Part shown: one piece after another, positions 24,403 to 33,470 of the stretch
How the letters are laid out: each line of letters starts with the position of its first letter
How positions within the stretch are numbered: the stretch's first letter is position 1
Source: JBOZRQ01 sp050789255
Lineage (GTDB): Bacteria > Bacillota > Sulfobacillia > Symbiobacteriales > Symbiobacteriaceae
Reading direction: 5' to 3'
DNA: 64,000 nt
Assembly: GCA_050789255.1 (NCBI GenBank)
Contig: JBOZRQ010000060.1
Coordinates: 310,001-374,000 of the forward strand
Notes under the pieces: model-generated
Database searches by the model: none
What the model was told of the DNA's origin: nothing
What the model saw: the letters and a program-made list of their open reading frames with translations, nothing else
Made by a program: the position numbers and the translations under genes

Positions 24403-25149
24403 TTGGATAAAGGCAAACTGGTTCGCCTTGTATTAATTCCGGTCATTATTGGTCTCGTGATCACCCTGATCGTCCGGCAGCTGCTTGGAAACGGGACAGC
24501 GGCAGCCGCCGACGCTCAGGTGGAGCTGGTCCCCGTGGTCGCCGTGGCTGGTAAGGAGCCCATCGCACCGCGGACGAAGCTTAGCGAGGCCCATGTGCAG
24601 ATCAAGCAGGTTCCGAAATCGTTCACGACCGGCTCCGAGTTCACCGAAGTGAAGGACCTGGTCGGCATGATTACACTGGTTGGGCTGGAGCCCGGCGAGG
24701 TGATCCTGCGGAGCCGGGTGGTGGAAGAGGGGAAGGGCACCCTGCCCTACCGGATTCCCAAGGGCGCCCGGGCGATTACGATCCGGATCGATGAGCTCTC
24801 CGGCGTGGCGGGCCACCCCGAGCCCGGCGACCTGGTCGACCTGGTGCTGGTCCTGCCCGCCAAGCCGCCCGAGCGGCCCCAGGCCACCAGCCGCATCCTG
24901 CAGGAGGCGGTGCAGGTGCTCAGCAAGGGGCCGGCTGAAAGCGAGGCGCCCGGCGCTGCAGCGACGCCGGACGGCGCCCCGAAGCTGACCTCCATCACCC
25001 TGGCGCTCCAGCCCGATCAGGCCACCGAGGTGGCGCTGGCTGAGCAACTGGGACATATCAAGCTCCTGCTGCGGCCGGCGCTCAAGGAGCCCGACGCAGG
25101 CAAGATCGTGCTCAACGAGACGCGGTTCGGCAGCACCCCGACCAAGTAG
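24403..25149 (+). CDS. cpaB: CpaB/RcpC-type Flp pilus assembly protein
   Basis: A 248-residue protein with one N-terminal membrane helix (LVLIPVIIGLVITLIVRQLL) and a SAF domain (VVAVAGKEPIAPRTKLSEAH) followed by LVGMITLVGLEPGEVILRSR and the C-terminal RcpC region. The TTG at 24403 has GGGGGTG 6 nt upstream, while the GTG at 24394 lies inside that SD. In diderms CpaB contacts the secretin; no secretin is present here, as expected for a monoderm. Confidence 0.85.
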   Translation: MDKGKLVRLVLIPVIIGLVITLIVRQLLGNGTAAAADAQVELVPVVAVAGKEPIAPRTKLSEAHVQIKQVPKSFTTGSEFTEVKDLVGMITLVGLEPGEVILRSRVVEEGKGTLPYRIPKGARAITIRIDELSGVAGHPEPGDLVDLVLVLPAKPPERPQATSRILQEAVQVLSKGPAESEAPGAAATPDGAPKLTSITLALQPDQATEVALAEQLGHIKLLLRPALKEPDAGKIVLNETRFGSTPTK

Positions 25150-25194
25150 GTGCGCTGCCGGGGGCGAGAACCGTAACGAAGTGGGGTGTGGTAG

Positions 25195-26466
25195 ATGTCC
25201 GGCAAGATCAAGGTCCTGTTGGTGGACGACTCCTACCAGGTGCGCCAGTCGGTCAAGGCGATGCTGGAGTTCGAGGTGGGCGAGTTCGAGGTGGTCGGTG
25301 AGGCGGAGAACGGGCGGCTGGCCGTGGAGCAGGCAGCCCGTCTCCACCCGGACGTGGTGTTGATGGACATCAACATGCCCGTGCTGGACGGCATCTCCGC
25401 CACCGCCGAGATCATGGCGGAGGCGCCCACCGGGGTGGTGATCATCTCGGTGCAGGGGGAGCAGGAGTACCTGCGCCGGGCCATGAAGGCCGGCGCCCGG
25501 GACTACCTGGTCAAACCCTTTACCTGCGAGGAGCTGGTGGCGGCCCTGCGCAGCGCCGCGGCCGCCGGCCCCAACCTCCAGGCGATGGCCCCCGCGCCGC
25601 CCACCAAGCACAAGGGAAAGGTGATCTCGGTTTTCAGCACCAAGGGCGGGGTCGGCAAGACGACCGTGGCGGCCAATCTCTCTGCCGGGCTCGCCCAGGG
25701 CGGGAAGGTAAGGGTGGCCTGCGTCGACCTGGACCTGGAGTTCGGCACGCTGGCCACCATGATGGGCGTGCGGCCCCAGGCGACCATCGTCGACCTGTGC
25801 CGCCTGCCGGGGACCATCACCCCGGAGCACGCCCAGAAGGTGCTCGCCAGGCAGGACCAGAGCGGGGTGGGCGTCCTGGCGAGCCCGCCCTTGCCCCACC
25901 TGGCCTCCGAGGTCGACGGCAGCGGTCGGGCCGACAACACCCGCAGCTATGTGATCGAGGTAATCGAGGCCCTGCGGGCCAGCCACGACTTTGTGGTGAT
26001 CGACACCTCAGCCTCCTTCCGGGAGGCGAACCTGGTCGCCTTCGACAAGTCCGACCTGATCCTGATGGTCGCCCTGCCTGAGATCACCGCCCTGGAATCG
26101 ACCGCCAAGGGGCTCGATGTGCTCCTGGAGCGGCTCGAGTACCCCCGGGAGATGGTCCAGGTGGTGCTCAACAAGTGCGACTCCACCGTGGGCCTGACCC
26201 ACGAGGAGATTGCAGCCAGCCTGGGCGTCCCGCTCACCCACCTGATCCCCACCGACAACCAGGCGGCCATTACCGCCACCAACACCGGCATCCCGATCAT
26301 TTTGAAGCGCGCCAAGAACAGCCCGATCATCGACGCATTGCAGCGCATGGTGACCGCCGTGGCCACGGGCGACGCCCGGACCGCTACCGCTGTTCCGGCG
26401 CACCCGGCGCTGAAGCAGGCTGCAGGCGGCGTGACTCGCAGGCTGTTCGGCATGCTCTCGCTCTAA
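25195..26466 (+). CDS. cpaE: CpaE/TadZ-like fusion of receiver domain and MinD/ParA ATPase
   Basis: A 423-residue localisation ATPase of the pilus. Residues 1-120 are a receiver domain whose key residues are all intact (LVDDS, VVLMDINMP, IISVQG, VKPF), unlike the degenerate receivers of many CpaE proteins. Residues about 140-400 are a MinD-type ATPase: deviant Walker A FSTKGGVGKTTVAANL, Asp-rich VACVDLDLEFGT and FVVIDTSASF. The intact receiver implies phospho-control of pilus assembly by a kinase encoded elsewhere. In operon between cpaB and the secretion ATPase. Confidence 0.9.
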   Translation: MSGKIKVLLVDDSYQVRQSVKAMLEFEVGEFEVVGEAENGRLAVEQAARLHPDVVLMDINMPVLDGISATAEIMAEAPTGVVIISVQGEQEYLRRAMKAGARDYLVKPFTCEELVAALRSAAAAGPNLQAMAPAPPTKHKGKVISVFSTKGGVGKTTVAANLSAGLAQGGKVRVACVDLDLEFGTLATMMGVRPQATIVDLCRLPGTITPEHAQKVLARQDQSGVGVLASPPLPHLASEVDGSGRADNTRSYVIEVIEALRASHDFVVIDTSASFREANLVAFDKSDLILMVALPEITALESTAKGLDVLLERLEYPREMVQVVLNKCDSTVGLTHEEIAASLGVPLTHLIPTDNQAAITATNTGIPIILKRAKNSPIIDALQRMVTAVATGDARTATAVPAHPALKQAAGGVTRRLFGMLSL

Positions 26467-26487
26467 ACAAACCCGAGGTGAATCAAG

Positions 26488-27924
26488 ATGTCCTCGCTGT
26501 ACGACCGCATTAAGAGCAAGGAAGGGCAACGAGGTACCACGACACGGACCCCTGAAGCTTCACAGGCGACCCGGACCGGCGCCGCCCCGGTGATCGTGCT
26601 GGGCGGCGGCGTGACCACGGGGAGGGCGGCGCCCGCCCAGGCTGAGTCGGCCGAAAGCAAGGCCCGGCGAGAACTGAAGAACCGCGTGCAGCACCGCCTG
26701 ATCCAGGAGATCGATGCCAAGGCGTTGGTCAATACCCGGGAGATGACCGACCAGCAGCGGGCAGAGATTCACGAGAAGATCATGGAGTCGCTCTCCAAGG
26801 AGGAAGGGGTTCCCCCGCTGGAGCGGGAGGCGATCGCGGCTGAACTCTACGCGGAGATCGTGGGGTTCGGCCCGATTCAGTCCTTGCTGGACGACCCGGA
26901 GGTCAGCGAGGTGATGGTCAACGCCCCGGACATGGTCTATGTCGAAAAGAAGGGCAAGCTGACGCTCTCCGGGGTCTCCTTCGCGTCGCCTGCCCAGGTG
27001 CTGCAGGTGATCGAGAAGATCGTGGCGCCGCTGGGCCGCCGCATCGACGAATCGAGCCCGATGGTGGACGCCCGCCTGCCGGACGGCAGCCGTGTGAACG
27101 CCATCATCCCGCCGTTGGCGCTGAAGGGACCCAGCATTACCATTCGTAAGTTCGCCAAGAAGCCGATCACCATCGACAACCTGGTGGAGTGGGGGACGCT
27201 GACCAAGCCGATGGCCATGTTCCTGGAGGCCTGCGTCAAGGCGCGGCTGAACGTGGTGGTCAGCGGCGGCACGGGCTCCGGCAAAACCACCACCCTGAAC
27301 GTGCTCTCCAGCTTCATCCCCGACGACGAACGCATCGTTACGATCGAAGACGCCGCTGAACTTCAGATGCGGCAGGCGCACGTGGTCTCCCTGGAGACCC
27401 GCCCCGCCAACCTGGAAGGGAAGGGCGAAATCTCGATCCGGCATCTGGTGAAGAACTCCCTGCGCATGCGGCCCGACCGGATCGTGGTCGGCGAGTGCCG
27501 CGGCGGCGAGGCGCTGGACATGCTCCAGGCGATGAACACCGGCCATGACGGTTCGCTCACCACCGGCCACGCCAACAGCCCCCGCGACATGATCTCCCGC
27601 CTGGAGACCATGGTGATGATGGCGGGCATGGAGCTGCCGGTCAAGGCGATTCGGGAGCAGATCGCATCCGCCGTCGATATGATCGTGCAGGTCAGCCGCC
27701 TTAAGGACGGCACCCGCAAGATCACCCACATTACCGAAGTGCAGGGCATGGAGGGCGATGTGGTGGTCCTGCAGGATATCTTCCTGTTCCGTCAGACCGG
27801 CCTCAATCCGGAGGGCAAGGTGATCGGCGGCCACTCGGCGACGGGGATCCGCCCGAAGTTCTACGAGAAGCTGGTGGAACACGGCTGCGAGCTGCCGGAC
27901 GAGGTGTTCCAGGAGGAGTACTAA
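26488..27924 (+). CDS. cpaF: CpaF/TadA type II/IV secretion ATPase
   Basis: A 478-residue hexameric ATPase powering Flp pilus assembly. Walker A is SGGTGSGKTTTLN, the Asp box TIEDAAELQM, Walker B RMRPDRIVVGECRGGEA and the His box TGHDGSLTTGHAN. The N-terminal 80 residues are charged and variable; the CpaF-specific domain is FGPIQSLLDDPEVSEVMVN. ATG start with GAGGTG upstream. The next gene begins 1 nt after its stop. Confidence 0.94.
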   Translation: MSSLYDRIKSKEGQRGTTTRTPEASQATRTGAAPVIVLGGGVTTGRAAPAQAESAESKARRELKNRVQHRLIQEIDAKALVNTREMTDQQRAEIHEKIMESLSKEEGVPPLEREAIAAELYAEIVGFGPIQSLLDDPEVSEVMVNAPDMVYVEKKGKLTLSGVSFASPAQVLQVIEKIVAPLGRRIDESSPMVDARLPDGSRVNAIIPPLALKGPSITIRKFAKKPITIDNLVEWGTLTKPMAMFLEACVKARLNVVVSGGTGSGKTTTLNVLSSFIPDDERIVTIEDAAELQMRQAHVVSLETRPANLEGKGEISIRHLVKNSLRMRPDRIVVGECRGGEALDMLQAMNTGHDGSLTTGHANSPRDMISRLETMVMMAGMELPVKAIREQIASAVDMIVQVSRLKDGTRKITHITEVQGMEGDVVVLQDIFLFRQTGLNPEGKVIGGHSATGIRPKFYEKLVEHGCELPDEVFQEEY

Positions 27925-27925
27925 T

Positions 27926-28924
27926 ATGTGGCTGATGATCTTTGTGCTAATCACGGCAGCGGCCTACCTGATATCGTCTCTCTGGGAGAGCAACCGCAGG
28001 GAGAGCGTCGAGCAGCGGCTGAACCGGCTGGTGCGCCAGCGCCAGTCCCTGGAGAGCTTCGTCACCCGGGACCTGCCCGGTGATCCCCTGAACCCCGAGG
28101 GCGAGGGGGAGTCCAAGCCCAAGGCCACCGAGGCGGCCCGCAAGGCCATGGTCGGCATGGTGGAGAAGGCGATCAGCGGCCGCCGGTTCTCGAACACCCT
28201 GGAGGTGCGGCTGCAGCGGGCCGACTGGAAGTGGAAGCCGGCCGAGTTCATGGTGGCCCAGGGGCTGGCGGCAGGCATGGGCCTGGGCCTGGCGATCATC
28301 TCGGCGCCGACGCTGTGGTGGCTGTTCCTGCCCCTGGGCTGGGTATCGCCCCACTTCCTGCTCAGCCGGGCGGAGAAGAAGCGGCTGAAGGCCTTTGAGC
28401 AGCAGCTGCCCGATGCGCTCTCGATCATGGCGAACGCCCTGCGCTCGGGCTACTCCTTCCTTCAAGCCATGGACACCGTGAGCCGGGAGATGCCGGACCC
28501 CATTGGCAAGGAGTTTGGCATGGTGCTCCGGGAGACCCGGGTCAACATCTCCCTTGATGAGGCCCTGAACAATTTGATCGCACGGGTTAAGAGCCCCGAC
28601 CTGGACCTGGTGGTCACCGCGGTGCTGATTCAGCGGCAGGTGGGCGGCAACCTCTCCGAGGTGCTCGACAAGATCGGGGATACGATCAAGGAGCGCATCC
28701 GGATGCAGGGCGAGGTCCGCACCCTGACCACCCAGGGCCGCTTCTCCGGCTGGATCGTCTCGCTCCTGCCGGTGGCCCTGGCGGTGCTAATGCAGGTGAT
28801 CTCCCCGGGTTACCTCGATCCGATGTTTCAGAACCCCATCGGGTGGATCCTGGTGTTCGTTGGCGTGGTCATGCAGGGGATTGGCATCTTCATGATTAAA
28901 AATATGGTCAACCTGGAGGTGTAG
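27926..28924 (+). CDS. tadB: TadB-like pilus platform protein
   Basis: A 332-residue T2SSF-domain membrane protein. One helix at the N-terminus, two around residues 105-150, then the cytoplasmic GspF domain (FEQQLPDALSIMANALRSGY and SFLQAMDTVS) and two C-terminal helices (WIVSLLPVALAVLMQVISPG). With TadC it forms the inner-membrane platform on which the ATPase acts. Start is 1 nt after the cpaF stop. Confidence 0.9.
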   Translation: MWLMIFVLITAAAYLISSLWESNRRESVEQRLNRLVRQRQSLESFVTRDLPGDPLNPEGEGESKPKATEAARKAMVGMVEKAISGRRFSNTLEVRLQRADWKWKPAEFMVAQGLAAGMGLGLAIISAPTLWWLFLPLGWVSPHFLLSRAEKKRLKAFEQQLPDALSIMANALRSGYSFLQAMDTVSREMPDPIGKEFGMVLRETRVNISLDEALNNLIARVKSPDLDLVVTAVLIQRQVGGNLSEVLDKIGDTIKERIRMQGEVRTLTTQGRFSGWIVSLLPVALAVLMQVISPGYLDPMFQNPIGWILVFVGVVMQGIGIFMIKNMVNLEV

Positions 28925-28927
28925 GCG

Positions 28928-29857
28928 ATGACTACGCTCATCCTGGTGCTGGTCTTTGCCACCACCTCGGTCAGCACCTACCTGGTCCTCTCGCCCTCGG
29001 CCCAGGCGGTGCAGATCAAGCAGCGGGCCGCCTCGATCCGGCGCCCGGGGCTGATTCGCAACGAGCACGGCGTCCTGGTGGACGAGGTGATGGAGCTGCC
29101 GTTCGCCCAGCGGGTGCTGGGGCCGGCCATGGAGCGCTTCTATGACTGGGTGATGCGAATGGCCCCCGGCCAGGTGCAGGCCACGATTCAACTGAAGCTG
29201 GTCCAGGCGGGCAACCCCATGGGCCCCAGCCACTTCCTGGGCCTGAAGACCCTGGCGGCCGCCGGCCTAACGCTGTTCGGCTTTCTGATCGCAACACCGT
29301 TCCTGGGCGAGAAGCCCCTGGTGGCGGGCGCCCTCATGTTCGCTCTGCTGGTGCTGGGCTGGCGGGTGCCGGAGTTCTGGCTCTCCCGGATGATCACGAA
29401 TCGAAGGAAGCTGATTGAGCGGGCGCTGCCTGATGTGCTGGACCTGCTCTCGGTCTCCGTGGAGGCCGGCCTCGGCCTGGACGGTGCGATCCAGAAGGTG
29501 GGCGAGAAGTTCCAGGAGCCGACCTCGGGAGAGTTCCGGGAGCTGCTCAAGTCGGTCCGGCTGGGCACGCCCCGGGCGGAGGCGCTGCGGGCACTGGCCG
29601 ACCGCACGGCCCTGGCCGACATGCGCACATTCGCTGCCGCGGTGATTCAGGCCGAGCAGCTGGGCGTTTCGATCTCCCGGGTGCTGCGGGTGCAGTCGGA
29701 GGCCCTCCGGGTCCGGCGCAAGCAGCGAATCGAGGAGAAGGCGATGGCCCTGCCGCTGAAGATGCTTTTCCCGCTGATCCTCTTTATCTTCCCGACGATC
29801 TTTATCGTAGTTCTTGGCCCTGTGGTGATCACGTTCATGACGGCGATGGTGAAGTAG
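28928..29857 (+). CDS. tadC: TadC-like pilus platform protein
   Basis: A 309-residue T2SSF-domain protein, second half of the pilus platform. N-terminal helix, two central helices, then ERALPDVLDLLSVSVEAGLG with LDGAIQKVGEKF, QAEQLGVSISRVLRVQSEAL, and a C-terminal helical pair (MLFPLILFIFPTIFIVVLGP). It is 3 nt behind tadB and closes the core Tad locus. Confidence 0.9.
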   Translation: MTTLILVLVFATTSVSTYLVLSPSAQAVQIKQRAASIRRPGLIRNEHGVLVDEVMELPFAQRVLGPAMERFYDWVMRMAPGQVQATIQLKLVQAGNPMGPSHFLGLKTLAAAGLTLFGFLIATPFLGEKPLVAGALMFALLVLGWRVPEFWLSRMITNRRKLIERALPDVLDLLSVSVEAGLGLDGAIQKVGEKFQEPTSGEFRELLKSVRLGTPRAEALRALADRTALADMRTFAAAVIQAEQLGVSISRVLRVQSEALRVRRKQRIEEKAMALPLKMLFPLILFIFPTIFIVVLGPVVITFMTAMVK

Positions 29858-29872
29858 GTAGGGGGTCGTACC

Positions 29873-30208
29873 GTGATTGCACGGAATCTGCGGACAGGCC
29901 AGGTGCTGGGCGCCGCCGTCCGGCGGGCCGACAGCTTCTGGCTCCGCCTGCGGGGGCTGATGTTCCGTCGGGCTCTCGGCCCTGGCGAGGGACTGCTGAT
30001 TTCGCCGTGCAAGGCGGTGCACACCCACTTCATGCGGATCCCCATCGACGTGATCTTTTTGGATCACTCTGGCAGGGTGCTGCACCTCATCCCGAGAATG
30101 ATGCCATGGGGCCAGAGCCCAATCGTAAAGGACGCCGCCTCCGTGCTGGAACTGGCTGCGGGTGCGTCGGCCGGGACGATGTTGGGCGATCGGCTCCGGT
30201 TTGAGTAG
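29873..30208 (+). CDS. DUF192 family protein
   Basis: A 111-residue DUF192 protein. Motifs RLRGLMFRRAL, the Cys-containing SPCKAVHTHFMRIPIDVIFL and HSGRVLHLIPRMMPWG are typical, with the trailing VLELAAGASAGTMLGDRL. Many Tad loci carry a DUF192 gene nearby, so a link with pilus biogenesis or surface chemistry is plausible, but the function is unknown. GTG start, 15 nt behind tadC. Confidence 0.88.
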   Translation: MIARNLRTGQVLGAAVRRADSFWLRLRGLMFRRALGPGEGLLISPCKAVHTHFMRIPIDVIFLDHSGRVLHLIPRMMPWGQSPIVKDAASVLELAAGASAGTMLGDRLRFE

Positions 30209-30227
30209 ATCTTGGGAGGTATTGCTG

Positions 30228-30734
30228 ATGCCCTTGCTGGATGTACCTGGTGTTCCACAGATGCACCCCGCAGCTGCCGAGGCCTGGTATGTACTGGAGT
30301 TTGGCAGGGAGCGGCTCCTCAAGGAGGTCGAGGGCCTCACCGAGGAGCAGCTGTTCACGGTCCCGGCGGGGTTCCGAAACTCCATCGCCACGCTGCTCTG
30401 TCACATCGCAGGGTCCGATATGGCCTTTGCGCACAACCTGTCCAACCGAACGATGCCGGATGAGCTGAAGGCCGAGTACTTCCTGGGCCGCAACGACAAC
30501 CTGCTGATCGAGCCCAAGGGCGAGACCAAGGAAAGCCTTCTGGCCAAGTTTGACCGGTCCCGGGCGGCTCTGAAGGAGGCCCTGCTCCAGCTCACAGCTG
30601 AGGACGTCGAGAAGACCCTGGAGCGTCCGGGCGGCATGCAGATCACCATGCGGTGGATGCTCGCCCTGGTGGGCTACCACGCCACGCTGCACATCGGCCA
30701 GATTCAGATGGTCAAGCAGCACCTATTAGCGTAA
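30228..30734 (+). CDS. DinB/YfiT-like four-helix metalloprotein
   Basis: A 168-residue DinB-superfamily protein. The putative metal-binding histidines are in LLCHIAGSD and in YHATLHIGQIQMV; the helices between are amphipathic. Family members are bacillithiol/mycothiol-dependent transferases or remain uncharacterised. ATG at 30228 follows GGGAGG; an earlier in-frame codon overlaps the previous gene and lacks an SD. Probably the last gene of the operon. Confidence 0.85.
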   Translation: MPLLDVPGVPQMHPAAAEAWYVLEFGRERLLKEVEGLTEEQLFTVPAGFRNSIATLLCHIAGSDMAFAHNLSNRTMPDELKAEYFLGRNDNLLIEPKGETKESLLAKFDRSRAALKEALLQLTAEDVEKTLERPGGMQITMRWMLALVGYHATLHIGQIQMVKQHLLA

Positions 30735-30737
30735 CAA

Positions 30738-30773
30738 GAGGACTCCCCTTTGGTGGGGAGTCCTCATTTTCTT
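30738..30773 (+). terminator. intrinsic terminator
   Basis: Perfect 11-bp repeat GAGGACTCCCC (30738-30748) / GGGGAGTCCTC (30755-30765), 6-nt loop, then ATTTTCTT. Its stem sequence is repeated at 31643-31668. Confidence 0.85.
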
Positions 30774-30902
30774 AGCAAAGCCGATCGGCAACTCCCCGTA
30801 GAACTTTTTCGATGGAAGCACCGTCCTACCATGAGAGTCGCAGGTGACCGTTGGCCGGAAACGAGGGATTGTCTAAGTACCAATCATCCGGGGGTGACAC
30901 GG

Positions 30903-31580
30903 ATGCGCCATTTCGGAGCCATGCTCCTGCTCGGTCTGACACTTGCTGCCTGCACCTCGTCTGAGCATTCCCAGAAGCCGAGTGTTTCGCCGTCTGCCTC
31001 GCTGGCCCAGTCGGCAAATACGGTACCAGCGCTATCCTCACCGGCGCGGGCCGAATTGAGCGTGAACGGTGATGACCTGGAGTGGACGGAGGCGCTTCGT
31101 TTCACGCCTAAGCAAGTCCTGACGGACAAGCCATTTACCCATGCAGGAGTCGCCCGGAGTTCAGAAGCATCCTATGTCGGAGGGCGAGTGGCGCTCTGGT
31201 GGAGTGAAGATGGCTACCTGTCCGCAGCGGCTGCTGTCCGACTGACAGACGGCACATGGAAAGCTGCGTCGCGATCTACCCACGTAGCACTGTCGAAGAT
31301 CCCGCGCTTTTCTACCAGCGTCGCCCGGGTTGACCCGGTGGATGCCCCTGAACATGATCCTGGCGTGTGGGCTGTTTTCGGTCACGTTGGGGACACGAAT
31401 GTCTCCGTGGTTGAGATCAGCGGTGGGGAGATGCCGCCTATCCTAGCCAAGGTGGAGCACGATGTGTGGGTTGCACTTTATGTGAACGCCGCACCGCCGG
31501 GCACCCTCACCATCGTCGGGCGTGATGCTGCCGGACATGAAGTTGTGCGCACAACTGAGCTAGTAAAGCTAGATCAATAG
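30903..31580 (+). CDS. lipoprotein of unknown function
   Basis: A 225-residue predicted lipoprotein: MRHFGAMLLLGLTLAAC gives a lipobox with Cys17, followed by a Ser/Pro/Ala-rich tether (SSEHSQKPSVSPSASLAQS). The mature part is beta-rich with VGGRVALWWSEDGYLSAA and GTLTIVGRDAAGHEVVRT. I do not recognise a family. Codon choice is less G/C-ending than in neighbouring genes, and the gene sits between two hairpins with the same stem, both hints of transfer. GGGGGTGA lies 6-13 nt upstream of the ATG. Confidence 0.65.
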   Translation: MRHFGAMLLLGLTLAACTSSEHSQKPSVSPSASLAQSANTVPALSSPARAELSVNGDDLEWTEALRFTPKQVLTDKPFTHAGVARSSEASYVGGRVALWWSEDGYLSAAAAVRLTDGTWKAASRSTHVALSKIPRFSTSVARVDPVDAPEHDPGVWAVFGHVGDTNVSVVEISGGEMPPILAKVEHDVWVALYVNAAPPGTLTIVGRDAAGHEVVRTTELVKLDQ

Positions 31581-31642
31581 CAAGCCCGGTAGTCTATCGC
31601 ACCACAAGACCCAGGTGTGCCCCGGGGTTCGTCATCAGCCAA

Positions 31643-31676
31643 AGGACTCCCCTAGAGAGGGGAGTCCTCTAATCAT
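31643..31676. terminator. intrinsic terminator (same stem as 30738-30765)
   Basis: AGGACTCCCCT (31643-31653) / AGGGGAGTCCT (31658-31668), 4-nt loop, then CTAATCATT. Lies between the lipoprotein gene and the converging regulator gene. Confidence 0.75.
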
Positions 31677-32806
31677 TCTGTGACCCCGACGACCTCGCCG
31701 GTCTGGCTGGTGTCGTAGCTGCCGAGGGCTTCCAGCTGGGCCCGGACCGAGCGGTGGCTCAGGGTGGCCAGGAGTTGGCGGACCGGCTGCTCCTCCATGT
31801 ACTCCCGGAGCACGACAATGTCATAGCGGCCCCGGTGCAGGGGCAGAAAGTCCAGGCCGTAGGCCGCGGCGACCGAGGCGGTGCTGACGCCGGCATCGGC
31901 GGTGCCTTCGGCGACGGCCTGGGCGACCTCAAGGTGGCCTCCCAGGGTGCGGTCGAAGCCACGTACCTGGTCCGCAGGGATGCCCGACTGGTTCAGCACC
32001 CGCTCCAGCAGCTGCCGGGCGCCGGCCCCCGGCTCCCGGTTCACCAGGGTGACATCGGCCCGGCCCAGGTCGGCTGGACCTTGAATGGACTTGGGGTTCC
32101 CGGGCGCCAGCAGTAGCCCTTCCTCCCAGATGCCCAGGTTGATCAGCACGGTTGGGCGCCCGCTCAGCGCCTTCTGCACGAAGGGCGTGTTGTGCTCGCC
32201 GGTCTCGGGGTCGTAGAGGTGGAGCCCGGCTGCGTGGATCTCGCCGCGGGCGAGGGCGCCCAGCGCCTCGGTGGAGTTGGCGAAGACCCAGTGGACACGC
32301 AGGCCGGGGTGCCAGCGCTCGGCGGCCCGGGCCCACAGGGAAAGCGACGGGGTGCAGCCGGCGATCACCACGGTCTGCAGGAGGCTCTCGGGGTTGTCGA
32401 GCAGTCGGACCTGAAGCTGGTCGGCGCCCGGCTCCAGCAGGCCGTCGCCGTCGGCGGGGATCAGCTCGGTGCGGAAGGCGCTGGCGCCGCTCAAGGGATG
32501 GGCGACCCAGCGCCCGCCGACCTTGGCCAGGGCCAGCCGGGTGGCGGCGCCCACCGGGACTCCTCTGGCCGGCGTCGCCAGGACCGACGGCGATTCCGAG
32601 TCGAGCCAGAACAGGTCCTCGACCCGGCAGCCCAGGGCCCGAGCGATCTTGAGCGACAGCGTGGTGGAGGGGGCGTACTGGCCGGACTCCACGCCGCTGA
32701 TGTTCTGCCGGGTGACGCCGGCCAGGTCGGCCAACTCCTGCTGGCTGAGGCCCAGGCGGGTGCGGATCGCCTTGAGGTTGTTGCGCAGCGGGCTTTCCTG
32801 CTTCAC
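31673..32806 (-). CDS. XRE-type HTH regulator fused to a periplasmic-binding-protein-like domain
   Basis: A 377-residue regulator. Residues about 1-65 are an XRE/Cro HTH (NLKAIRTRLGLSQQELADLA, then GVTRQNISGVESGQYAPS). Residues about 120-370 form a PBP-like domain as in ModA-type proteins (VVIAGCTPSLSLWARAAERW, FANSTEALGALARGEIHAAG, VNREPGAGARQLLERVL). The ligand is probably molybdate/tungstate or a related solute since it is co-encoded with modA and modB. GTG at 32806 overlaps the modB stop by 4 nt and has AAAGGGGGCGAGG upstream, fixing the start. Confidence 0.87.
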   Translation of the reverse strand: MKQESPLRNNLKAIRTRLGLSQQELADLAGVTRQNISGVESGQYAPSTTLSLKIARALGCRVEDLFWLDSESPSVLATPARGVPVGAATRLALAKVGGRWVAHPLSGASAFRTELIPADGDGLLEPGADQLQVRLLDNPESLLQTVVIAGCTPSLSLWARAAERWHPGLRVHWVFANSTEALGALARGEIHAAGLHLYDPETGEHNTPFVQKALSGRPTVLINLGIWEEGLLLAPGNPKSIQGPADLGRADVTLVNREPGAGARQLLERVLNQSGIPADQVRGFDRTLGGHLEVAQAVAEGTADAGVSTASVAAAYGLDFLPLHRGRYDIVVLREYMEEQPVRQLLATLSHRSVRAQLEALGSYDTSQTGEVVGVTE

Positions 32807-33468
32807 TTCCTCGCCCCCTTTCCGAACCGCAGGCCCACCCACATGGCGAGGGTGGCGAACATGGTCAGGAGCAGCGCCAGGGTATGCGCGGTGAGCGACT
32901 GGCCCCCCTGCACCGCCGAGTAGATCGCCAGCGACATGGTCTGGGTTTTGCCGGGGATGTTGCCGGCGACCATCAGCGTGGCGCCGAACTCGCCCAGCGA
33001 GCGGGCGAAGGCCAGGAGCACACCCGTCCAGATCCCCGGCCAGGCCAGCGGCACGGCGACGAAGCGGAAGGTCTCCACGCGGGCGGCCCCGTCGATCTGG
33101 GCGGCCTCGTAAACCTCGTGCGGGACGGCCTCCAGGGCGTTCCGGGCGGCCTGGACAAACAGAGGGAGGCAGACCACGGCGGAGGCGAGGACGGCGGCAG
33201 CGGTGGTGAAGATCAGCGTGGCGCCCCAGAGGTGCATCGTCAGCCGGCCGATGGGTCCCTGGCGGCCGATCAGCAGCAGTAGATAGTAGCCAAGCACCGT
33301 CGGGGGCAGCGCCAGGGGGAGGTTGACCGCCACATCGAGGACGGAGCGTCCCCGCCAGCGGGGGCGGGCGAGCGCCCAGGCCAGGGGCAGGCCGACGATC
33401 AGTACCACGGCGGTCGCCAGCAGCGAGATCTTACCGGAGATCCACAGGTTCGATGCGATGTCCTGCAT
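32803..33468 (-). CDS. modB: molybdate ABC transporter permease
   Basis: A 221-residue permease with about five hydrophobic segments. The EAA loop that contacts the ATPase is EVYEAAQIDGAARVETFRFV, and DVAVNLPLALPPTVLGYYLL is the ModB/CysT-type signature. It carries molybdate delivered by the upstream-encoded binding protein. It starts 2 nt behind modA and overlaps the regulator. No modC ATPase gene is adjacent, so an ATPase must be shared or encoded elsewhere. Confidence 0.92.
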   Translation of the reverse strand: MQDIASNLWISGKISLLATAVVLIVGLPLAWALARPRWRGRSVLDVAVNLPLALPPTVLGYYLLLLIGRQGPIGRLTMHLWGATLIFTTAAAVLASAVVCLPLFVQAARNALEAVPHEVYEAAQIDGAARVETFRFVAVPLAWPGIWTGVLLAFARSLGEFGATLMVAGNIPGKTQTMSLAIYSAVQGGQSLTAHTLALLLTMFATLAMWVGLRFGKGARK

Positions 33469-33470
33469 GG

